A stretch of DNA of 6,357 bases from an uncultured Collinsella sp. (GTDB lineage: Bacteria; Actinomycetota; Coriobacteriia; Coriobacteriales; Coriobacteriaceae): positions 1 through 6,357 of the forward strand of contig CABURG010000101.1 of assembly GCA_902493835.1 (NCBI GenBank), written 5' to 3'. This document shows positions 1-5,308 of the stretch, piece after piece (position 1 is the stretch's first letter; each line of letters begins with the position of its first letter). A model generated the notes under the pieces. It did not search any database and was not told the DNA's origin. It saw only the letters and a program-made list of their open reading frames with translations. Made by a program: the position numbers and the translations under genes.

Positions 1-771
1 GTCGACGTCGATCCCGCTGACCGCCCGCTTATCCTGGTAGCACCACGCTGGGAAGAAGCGAAGCCCTTTTTGAGCGAGACACTCTCCCCCAACGAGGAGA
101 TTGCGAGCGTATTTGTCGACGCCATTCTTGCCGCCGGCGGTCTGCCGCTGCAGATGTCCATTACCGAAGACGTCGACGTTATCCGTCATTACGTGGAGAT
201 CGCCGACGGCATCGCCATTCCCGGCGGTCCGGACGTCAACCCCAAACGCTGGGGCGACGAGCGTCCTTACGACCCCACGCTGTGCTGCGAGATTCGCGAC
301 CGTTTTGAGTTTAAGCTGGTTAACGAGGTACTTCGCGCCAAGAAGCCGCTCTTTACCACCTGCCGCGGCACGCAGTTGCTCAATGTCGCCACCGGTGGCA
401 CCCTGTGCATGGACGTGCCGAGCCTAGGCGCGCGCGAGGGCCGCACGCAGTGGCGCCATACCCACGTGCTCAACGACCCTGTGCATCCTGTCGAGGTCGT
501 GCCGGGCTCGCTGCTGGAGCGCGCGGTTGGCGGGCACAGGCTGATCCAGACCAACTCCGCACATCACTGCTGCGTCGATCGTCTGGGTAAGAGCACGCGC
601 CTGGTCGCCAAGGCAACCGACGGCGTTCCCGAGTGCATCGAAGTCGAAGGCCAGCCGTTCTGCCTGGGCGTGCAATGGCACCCTGAGTATACGTGGAAGA
701 CGCTCGAGACCGACTTTAACCTGTGGAAGTCGTTTGTCGAGGCGGCGGCCAAGGTAAAGCAGGCCCGCTAG
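1..771 (+). CDS. Gamma-glutamyl-gamma-aminobutyrate hydrolase family protein (peptidase C26, class I glutamine amidotransferase fold), 5'-truncated
   Basis: The reading frame is open from base 1, so the true start lies upstream. The TTG at 70 is only an internal codon, because the preceding residues (PLILVAPRW) form the first beta strand of the fold. The visible 256 residues are close to the usual family length, so few are missing. Family marks are the substrate-loop motif IPGGPDVNP, the nucleophile elbow TTCRGTQLLN with its Cys codon at 361-363, and the C-terminal VQWHPEY with His at 679-681 and Glu at 685-687. Together these give a complete Cys-His-Glu triad. Members hydrolyse gamma-glutamyl amide bonds, for example PuuD in putrescine breakdown, and act in the cytoplasm. 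No putrescine-pathway gene is nearby, so the substrate cannot be assigned. The residue before the catalytic CRG is Thr where many homologues have Ile or Gly-Ile. It ends at TAG 769-771, just before a terminator. Confidence 0.9.
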   Translation, partial: VDVDPADRPLILVAPRWEEAKPFLSETLSPNEEIASVFVDAILAAGGLPLQMSITEDVDVIRHYVEIADGIAIPGGPDVNPKRWGDERPYDPTLCCEIRDRFEFKLVNEVLRAKKPLFTTCRGTQLLNVATGGTLCMDVPSLGAREGRTQWRHTHVLNDPVHPVEVVPGSLLERAVGGHRLIQTNSAHHCCVDRLGKSTRLVAKATDGVPECIEVEGQPFCLGVQWHPEYTWKTLETDFNLWKSFVEAAAKVKQAR

Positions 772-792
772 CTCGCCAACCGCACAACAGAT

Positions 793-835
793 AAGGGCGC
801 CCCGCCGGCCACATGGTCCGGCGGGGCGCCCTTTT
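793..835. terminator. GC-rich hairpin terminator between convergent genes, probably bidirectional
   Basis: A perfect 14-bp stem pairs 795-808 with 818-831 around a 9-nt loop. Flanking AA (793-794) and TT (832-833) extend it by two more pairs. On the plus strand it is followed by TTTT (832-835), fitting a rho-independent terminator for the amidotransferase-like gene, whose stop is 24 nt upstream. On the minus strand the stem is followed by a poorer TTAT tract. It could still end transcripts from the Hpt gene, whose stop is at 877. Confidence 0.9.
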
Positions 836-876
836 GCCTATACGCGACAGGCACACAGCCCAAGGCTCGCAAGCTC

Positions 877-1233
877 TTATTCGGCCGCCTCGCGCAGGGC
901 CGACATCGTAGCCGCATATTGCTGCTGCAACGCATGCATTCCCTCGCGAGCGCCGTCAACGGCATCGGCGCCGCGCAGCGCTTCGGTTACCACGACCGCC
1001 GGCTCGTACAGATTATCGAATCCCAGGTTCTGGCTCACGCCCTTGAGCGTGTGCGCTGCCATAAACGCTTCCTCGGCGTCTCCTGCCGCCATGGCAGCTT
1101 CCAACTTGTCCATGCTCTCGTCATCTAAAAACTTGAGGGCAAAGCGGGCAAGCATTTCCCCGCCCATCAGCCGAGCACACGCGTCATCATAATTAGCGCC
1201 GATCTTCTCATACGCCTCACGCATGGAAATCAT
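877..1233 (-). CDS. Stand-alone Hpt (histidine phosphotransfer) domain protein
   Basis: This 118-residue protein is essentially a single all-helical Hpt domain. The signature AAHTLKGVSQNLGF (residues 59-72) matches the Hpt consensus, and His61 is the predicted phospho-accepting histidine. Lys64 and Gly65 are the usual supporting residues. Such proteins carry phosphate between receiver domains in multistep phosphorelays and have no catalytic activity of their own. The start at 1233 is favoured over the second ATG (1224) because AAAGGAG lies 9 nt before it and 18 nt before the other. It follows the GGDEF-receiver-HD-GYP gene by 23 nt on the same strand, with no terminator between, so the two are almost certainly co-transcribed. 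Its likely partner is that protein's receiver domain (Asp323), though this is inferred from position. No histidine kinase is present here. Confidence 0.9.
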   Translation of the reverse strand: MISMREAYEKIGANYDDACARLMGGEMLARFALKFLDDESMDKLEAAMAAGDAEEAFMAAHTLKGVSQNLGFDNLYEPAVVVTEALRGADAVDGAREGMHALQQQYAATMSALREAAE

Positions 1234-1242
1234 GGATTAAAA

Positions 1243-1249
1243 CTCCTTT
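1243..1249 (-). promoter_or_regulatory. Ribosome binding site of the Hpt gene
   Basis: The minus strand reads AAAGGAG, followed by 9 nt and ATG at 1233. It lies in the 23-nt gap after the upstream gene's stop and decides the start in favour of the first of two close ATG codons. Confidence 0.8.
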
Positions 1250-1256
1250 GGTCAAA

Positions 1257-3137
1257 CTAAATCGTAGGAAACGCGACGACATCGGCGGGGCGTGCCAACG
1301 TCTCGGCAATTTGGTCTTGCACCTCGAGCAGACAATCGAGCAGCAGCGGGTTAAAGGTACCGCACTTACCGTCCAGAATCATCTTGATCGCTTCCTCGTG
1401 CGGGATAGCGTCCTTGTACACGCGCACGCTCGTCAGGGCATCGTACACGTCGGCCACCGAAACCACCTGTGCGGCAATGGGAATTTCGTCGCCCTTAAGG
1501 CCATCGGGATAGCCCTTGCCGTCCCAGCGCTCGTGGTGCCAACGCGCAATCTGGTACGCATATTCCATAAGCGCATTACCGACGTGATGACGGCCCAGCT
1601 CAAGCAGCATGTCGGCGCCGATCGTGGTATGCGTCTTCATAATCTCGAACTCCTCGGGCGTAAGGCGTCCGGGCTTGTTGAGAATCGCATCGTCTATCGA
1701 CATCTTGCCGATATCGTGCAGAGCCGAAGCCAGGGCGATCGTGGAGCGTTCCTCATTGTCGAGGGAGATCGCGTCGCTACGCCGGACCAGACAGCCAAGC
1801 AGCAGCTCGGTCAGCTTCTCGATGTTCGTAACGTGCCTGTCGCTCTCGCCGTTGCGAAGCTCCATGACGCCGGCCATGATGTCGATGAGCATGCGACTGT
1901 TCTTGACGCGCTCGTTGTACTGCTGGGACAGCAGGTTCGTCAGGCGGCGCTGTTTGGCGTATAGGCGGATGGTGTTGCTTACACGGCGGCGCACGACACG
2001 GGAGTCAAACGGGCGGTTGATATAGTCCGAGGCGCCCAGCTCGTACGCGCGCAGAACCATATCATCGGAATCTTCGCTCGAGATCATGATGACAGGCAGA
2101 TTGTCAGTAGCCGATCGGTGCGATAGATCGGCCAGCACCTCAAAGCCGCTTATGCCCGGCATGACAATGTCCAGCAGCACGAGCGACAACTCATCGCCAT
2201 GGCGGTCGACCATGTCGAGCGCCGCACGACCGTTATCAGCCTCGAGGATGCAATACTCATCCTTGAGCATCTCGTTGAGAATGGCTCGGTTCATCTCGGA
2301 GTCATCGACAATAAGCACCAAAGGCTTTTCGCTTTGGAAGACCTCGATGGAATCGGCATCGGTCACGACCGTACCGGCTTTTGCCTTAGCGCGGCTCAAT
2401 AACTGGACAGCGCGGCCAACGCCCTCATCGACCGTCTCGCCATGAATGAGAACGCCACCAACACATGCCGTCAAGCTCACGTACTCATGGCCCGGAATAA
2501 TCGTGGAACGAACGGCATCGGATACCTGATGCAGGCGACGGGTGAAGTCATCGGAGGGAATATTGGGCATGACAACCACAAACTTGTCGCAGCCATAGCG
2601 CACAAGCTCGTCAGTCGAACGGATTCCGCTGCGCATGGCTGTCGCCACAGCACCGAGCGCAAGGTCGCCGGCATGACGGCCACACGTATCGTTGAAGACC
2701 CTAAAATCATCAAGGTCGATCATCGCAATGCCGGCATTCATGCGGGCGCTACGGAGCTTTTCCTCGTAATATCGGCGATTGCGCACGCCCGTCAGCACGT
2801 CGGTGTAGACAAGGTCCTCTTCTGTGGCCTCTTGCTCATCAATCGGACGCACCATCAGCAAGACGTGAGGCTCGCCCTCGACCTTTAGAGGGCGCAGACG
2901 GGCGCGGTACTCAACACCATCGTTGAGCAGTTGCTCCGACACCTCACCCGAATCTGCCAAGGCCTCAAGACTCGACTGACGCAGACAAGGGCAGCGATCG
3001 CCGGCGAGCAAGCAGTTAGGCTCGCTCTTAATCTGATCGGCCGACAGCAAACGCACCACGGGGTAGGTCTGCGCGACGCGGGCGACCTCGGCGGCAGCCT
3101 CCTCGTCGGTTAGATTGGCCTCGTGATTATTGAGCAT
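1257..3137 (-). CDS. Hybrid signalling protein: N-terminal Cys domain, degenerate GGDEF, receiver, HD-GYP c-di-GMP phosphodiesterase
   Basis: The protein has 626 residues and no membrane segment, so it is cytoplasmic. Residues 1-108 form a small, possibly PAS-like domain with C42, C49 and C51. Residues 110-268 are a GGDEF domain, opening with YTDVLTGVRNRR, with DLDDF at 141-145. The signature loop is GCDKF (182-186) instead of GGDEF, so the metal-binding acidic residue is Lys and cyclase activity is unlikely. The I-site RxxD (R173, D176) is kept at the usual spacing. Residues 272-392 are a receiver domain with D278/D279, phospho-acceptor D323, S353, and Arg375 in place of the usual Lys. Residues 415-615 are an HD-GYP domain with E431, H435, H474-D475, H503, H534-H535, GYP 542-544 and D563. 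That is the full ligand set of active phosphodiesterases that linearise c-di-GMP. It is the first gene of an operon with the downstream Hpt gene. The start ATG is preceded by GAAAGGG at 6 nt spacing. Domain calls are firm; the activity is inferred. Confidence 0.93.
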   Translation of the reverse strand: MLNNHEANLTDEEAAAEVARVAQTYPVVRLLSADQIKSEPNCLLAGDRCPCLRQSSLEALADSGEVSEQLLNDGVEYRARLRPLKVEGEPHVLLMVRPIDEQEATEEDLVYTDVLTGVRNRRYYEEKLRSARMNAGIAMIDLDDFRVFNDTCGRHAGDLALGAVATAMRSGIRSTDELVRYGCDKFVVVMPNIPSDDFTRRLHQVSDAVRSTIIPGHEYVSLTACVGGVLIHGETVDEGVGRAVQLLSRAKAKAGTVVTDADSIEVFQSEKPLVLIVDDSEMNRAILNEMLKDEYCILEADNGRAALDMVDRHGDELSLVLLDIVMPGISGFEVLADLSHRSATDNLPVIMISSEDSDDMVLRAYELGASDYINRPFDSRVVRRRVSNTIRLYAKQRRLTNLLSQQYNERVKNSRMLIDIMAGVMELRNGESDRHVTNIEKLTELLLGCLVRRSDAISLDNEERSTIALASALHDIGKMSIDDAILNKPGRLTPEEFEIMKTHTTIGADMLLELGRHHVGNALMEYAYQIARWHHERWDGKGYPDGLKGDEIPIAAQVVSVADVYDALTSVRVYKDAIPHEEAIKMILDGKCGTFNPLLLDCLLEVQDQIAETLARPADVVAFPTI

Positions 3138-3143
3138 ATGGGG

Positions 3144-3150
3144 CCCTTTC
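3144..3150 (-). promoter_or_regulatory. Ribosome binding site of the GGDEF-REC-HD-GYP gene
   Basis: The minus strand reads GAAAGGG, then 6 nt (CCCCAT), then ATG at 3137. It is a slightly weaker match to the anti-Shine-Dalgarno than the AAAGGAG of the gene downstream, but correctly spaced. Confidence 0.6.
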
Positions 3151-3182
3151 GATAGTTTCGCATGGTAGCGGTGGGTTCCAAA

Positions 3183-3198
3183 TGTTACAAGGGTAACA
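3183..3198. promoter_or_regulatory. Candidate operator: perfect palindrome TGTTAC-N4-GTAACA
   Basis: Two 6-bp arms (3183-3188 and 3193-3198) flank a 4-bp centre, 45 bp upstream of the start of the GGDEF-receiver-HD-GYP gene. The half-site TGTTAC recurs at 3229-3234, and the related TGTTAACA occurs at 3295-3302. Size, symmetry and position suit a dimeric repressor or activator site. No regulator is encoded nearby, and I could not recognise a convincing -35/-10 pair around it, so this is a suggestion only. Confidence 0.35.
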
Positions 3199-3348
3199 CC
3201 TTGCCGATGCAGGTAAGCACGTGAATGCTGTTACATTTTTATGAGTTGGCAGACGGTGCAATTGAAGCCGCAGACGTGAGGTTTTGAGCACCTTTGTTAA
3301 CACTGCCGAAACGTTTGCGGGTGAAGGCTGTTTTGATTTTTACGGCTG

Positions 3349-4146
3349 CTAGAGCTCCAGGATGCCACGGACAGTCTGGGCAGCCGCTGCCGGGCGATCG
3401 CGCAGGCCGTTGTGCGCGCCGGGAACCATTACGAGTGGACAGTCCAAAAGCTCAGCCGCCATCCTCGTTCCCGCCTCGCGGGGCGTACCAATCGAGAGCT
3501 CGCCCAAAAGCACGGCGGCCACCGTTTTTGACGCACGAACGCTGCCCCAATCGGGAACGCAGGTCATAGTAATCCCGTATTCGTTCGCCATGAAACTGCG
3601 GCCGTTGCGCAGGGCATGCTTGGCTTCTGCCTCGGTTAACTTGGGGGCCTCAGGGTCCGAATCGCCGATGGCGCCCAAGAAGGCCCGTAACGCCCTGGAG
3701 ACCTTTCCCGCGGCGATCATCTCGAGCAAAACCGGGGCCGCGCCCAGGCCGGCACCCTCATCCGTCACGGCGGGTTCATGCAGAATCGCACGCGAGATTA
3801 TGGCGGGGTTTGCACGGAGAAGCTCCAGGGTCACCAGCGTACCGGCACTGTGCGCGAGCACGTTTGCCGGAGCGCCAATATGCTCGATAACAGCCTGCAG
3901 GTCGGCGGCTTGGGCGGTGAGGTCGTAGCGTCCGTCTGCAGCGTCGCCGCTCTCGCCGCAACCGCGGCGGTCGTAGGCAATGACGCGACAGTCGCGGGCG
4001 AGCTCGCGGGCGATGGCGTCAAAAAAGACGCCGTCGACGCAGGCGCCATGCACGCACACCAAGGCGGGTGCATCGGACGATACAACCGGGCCGGTATACT
4101 CGCGGCAGGCGATCGTGGTGCCCGCGTTCTCGACCGTAAAATCCAT
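3349..4146 (-). CDS. Alpha/beta hydrolase fold protein
   Basis: This 265-residue protein has the ordered motifs of the alpha/beta hydrolase superfamily: the oxyanion-hole segment CVHGACVDG (31-39), the IAYDRRGCGES strand-turn (56-66), the nucleophile elbow LAHSAG with Ser100, and a late His245 in PGAHNGLRD. The elbow is A-x-S-x-G rather than G-x-S-x-G. At the usual position of the acidic residue after strand 6 I see LLGEL, with Glu216 rather than Asp, so either a Glu acid is used or the Asp lies elsewhere. Length is typical of soluble esterases and related C-C or C-O hydrolases, but the substrate cannot be told from sequence. The start is well fixed: ATG at 4144-4146 has GGGGG 6 nt before it and an in-frame TGA five codons upstream. 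It is divergent from the radical SAM gene. The next minus-strand gene begins 211 bp beyond its stop, so it is probably a separate unit. Confidence 0.9.
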   Translation of the reverse strand: MDFTVENAGTTIACREYTGPVVSSDAPALVCVHGACVDGVFFDAIARELARDCRVIAYDRRGCGESGDAADGRYDLTAQAADLQAVIEHIGAPANVLAHSAGTLVTLELLRANPAIISRAILHEPAVTDEGAGLGAAPVLLEMIAAGKVSRALRAFLGAIGDSDPEAPKLTEAEAKHALRNGRSFMANEYGITMTCVPDWGSVRASKTVAAVLLGELSIGTPREAGTRMAAELLDCPLVMVPGAHNGLRDRPAAAAQTVRGILEL

Positions 4147-4298
4147 GTTGTGCCCCCATCATCAATGCCCATCCAGTTGTACATCAGTACGGTTGGATGG
4201 ACCCGCATTTCCTTACGCCTTGTTAACAGATTAACTGTACCTGACCCGAGACTTTTCATAGCACGGCATAATGAGCGACGTGAAAAAACGAAACTTGT

Positions 4299-4323
4299 AA
4301 AGCAAGAGCCCACACCTTGCTTT
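4299..4323. repeat. Inverted repeat AAAGCAAG / CTTGCTTT in the divergent intergenic region
   Basis: Perfect 8-bp arms (4299-4306 and 4316-4323) flank a 9-nt loop, 48 nt before the chosen start of the radical SAM gene. There is no T-tract on either side, so it is not a standard terminator. It could be an operator for either divergent gene or a hairpin in the leader. A TATGCT at 4335-4340 could serve as a -10 element just downstream, but no good -35 accompanies it. Confidence 0.4.
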
Positions 4324-4357
4324 GGAGCCGATGCTATGCTTAGGCACAATTGTCTTG

Positions 4358-4362
4358 AGGAG
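4358..4362 (+). promoter_or_regulatory. Ribosome binding site deciding the radical SAM start
   Basis: AGGAG lies 9 nt before ATG 4372 but only 3 nt before the in-frame ATG 4366. The spacing favours 4372. Another in-frame ATG at 4336 lies upstream of this site. Confidence 0.65.
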
Positions 4363-4371
4363 CATATGCCT

Positions 4372-5148
4372 ATGTCTACGTTTTTGAATGCCAGCCCCAT
4401 CTTTGGGCCCGTTCGCAGCCGTCGCCTTGGTCTCTCGCTCGGCGTCAACATGATGCCGGCCAGCGGCAAAATCTGCACGTTCGACTGCATTTACTGCGAA
4501 AACGGCCTCAACGCCGAGCGCCCCTGCCATGAGCCGTACAACACAGCTGCCGTGGTACTCGACGCGCTCGAGGCAAAACTGCGCGAGATGGCAACCGAGG
4601 GCGAGCTCCCCGATGTGATCACCTTCGCAGGCAACGGCGAGCCCACCGCCGCACCCGAATTTCCGCAGGCCATCGCCGGCGCCGTTGCGCTGCGCGACCA
4701 GCTAGCCCCAAACTCCAAGATCGCCGTGCTCTCCAACGGCACGCGCGCCGATCGCCCCGAGGTGCACGACGCGCTCATGATGGTCGACGACAATATCCTC
4801 AAGCTCGATACCGTCGACCCGGCGTTTATCCAGCTGCTCGACCAGCCTGTTGGCCCCTACGATGTGGAGCACCAGATCGAGACGTTCGCAAGCTTTGACG
4901 GTCATGTCATTATCCAGACGATCTTTTTGACCGGCGAGTATCAGGGCAAGCTCATCGACAACACCGGCGAGGAGTACGTCGGCCCTTGGCTCGCGGCGCT
5001 CGAGCGCATTCGCCCGCAGGAGGCGACCATCTACACGGTGGCGCGCGAGACGCCGATCGCCGGCCTTGCCAAAGCAGCACCCGACGTCCTCGACACGATT
5101 GCCGCACGTGTGCGTGCCCTCGGCATTCCCTGCCAGGTGAGCTACTAG
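4372..5148 (+). CDS. Radical SAM protein of the COG0731 (TYW1-like Fe-S oxidoreductase) group
   Basis: This 258-residue protein carries the radical SAM cysteine motif CxxxCxxC (C35, C39, C42, in CTFDCIYC), which binds a [4Fe-4S] cluster and cleaves S-adenosylmethionine. The N-terminal stretch FGPVRSRRLGLSLGVN and the SAM-contacting FAGNGEPT (85-92) are typical of COG0731. That group is often labelled wyosine-tRNA synthetase-like by resemblance to archaeal TYW1. Bacterial members lack an established substrate and bacteria do not make wyosine, so that name should not be taken literally. There is no second cluster-binding Cys set or C-terminal SPASM domain; the remaining cysteines are isolated (C52, and one near the C-terminus). 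The frame is open far upstream, but that portion lies antisense to the hydrolase gene. The start at 4372 rests on AGGAG spacing; 4366 is the alternative. It is divergent from the hydrolase and followed by a large inverted repeat. Confidence 0.9.
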   Translation: MSTFLNASPIFGPVRSRRLGLSLGVNMMPASGKICTFDCIYCENGLNAERPCHEPYNTAAVVLDALEAKLREMATEGELPDVITFAGNGEPTAAPEFPQAIAGAVALRDQLAPNSKIAVLSNGTRADRPEVHDALMMVDDNILKLDTVDPAFIQLLDQPVGPYDVEHQIETFASFDGHVIIQTIFLTGEYQGKLIDNTGEEYVGPWLAALERIRPQEATIYTVARETPIAGLAKAAPDVLDTIAARVRALGIPCQVSY

Positions 5149-5192
5149 CAAAACCACGCAGCAGCTAGTGCCCGCTATCCCGCCCCATCAGC

Positions 5193-5253
5193 TGCGGTGA
5201 TATAGTTCCTGTTTATGCTGTTAAACCGCTTAAATCGGAACTATATCACCGCA
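5193..5253. repeat. Perfect 17-bp inverted repeat with 27-nt spacer, between radical SAM gene and map
   Basis: The arm TGCGGTGATATAGTTCC (5193-5209) is matched exactly in reverse complement at 5237-5253. The spacer holds a nested 5-bp stem, GTTTA 5211-5215 with TAAAC 5222-5226. It begins 44 nt after the radical SAM stop and ends 24 bp before the -10 of the map promoter. A short TTTT (5256-5259) follows, so it may act as an imperfect terminator of the upstream gene. The arms are AT-rich in the middle, unlike the GC-rich terminators elsewhere in the window, and the loop is unusually long. A regulatory site or a small mobile palindromic element is equally possible. Confidence 0.8.
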
Positions 5254-5254
5254 A

Positions 5255-5283
5255 CTTTTATGGACGCGTGGGTGGGCTATACT
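5255..5283 (+). promoter_or_regulatory. Probable promoter of map
   Basis: A good -10 element, TATACT, lies at 5278-5283. A weak -35 (CTTTTA, 5255-5260) sits 17 bp upstream. The predicted transcript would start near 5290 with a leader of about 20 nt carrying the ribosome binding site. The -35 lies directly beside the right arm of the 17-bp inverted repeat, so a protein bound there could affect polymerase access. Confidence 0.5.
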
Positions 5284-5294
5284 AGCTGCGGATG

Positions 5295-5302
5295 AAAGGA
5301 AG
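5295..5302 (+). promoter_or_regulatory. Ribosome binding site of map
   Basis: AAAGGAAG, with its AAGGA core ending 8 nt before ATG 5309, is a strong, well-spaced site that supports the start and hence the SEC-C extension as part of the protein. Confidence 0.75.
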
Positions 5303-5308
5303 TTAGCC

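Noticed and set aside
1248..1964. Long plus-strand open frame (238 codons) across the signalling gene
   Set aside because: It lies wholly opposite the HD-GYP region, whose motifs are unmistakable on the minus strand. The plus-strand translation shows no recognisable domain; it is a mirror frame caused by GC-rich codon use.
3232..3261. Possible minus-strand promoter TTGCAC with AT-rich -10 for the signalling operon
   Set aside because: The AT-rich stretch does not offer a TATAAT-like hexamer at 16-18 bp spacing, so I could not support a specific promoter.
3138..3348. Riboswitch or small RNA in the leader of the signalling operon
   Set aside because: A c-di-GMP riboswitch would be attractive here, but I see no matching conserved core or extended pairing, only the short TGTTAC palindromes.
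3294..3569. Small plus-strand open frame over the 3' end of the hydrolase
   Set aside because: It overlaps the conserved C-terminal His region of the hydrolase and has an Arg/Pro-rich composition expected of an out-of-frame GC-rich read.
3778..4371. Upstream extension of the radical SAM frame
   Set aside because: The frame is open back to 3778, but this part is antisense to the hydrolase gene and its promoter region, has no family similarity, and ends at a good ribosome binding site for ATG 4372.
4702..5157. Minus-strand open frame (151 codons) opposite the radical SAM gene
   Set aside because: Same reason: a mirror of a well-supported coding region, with no domain or start signal.
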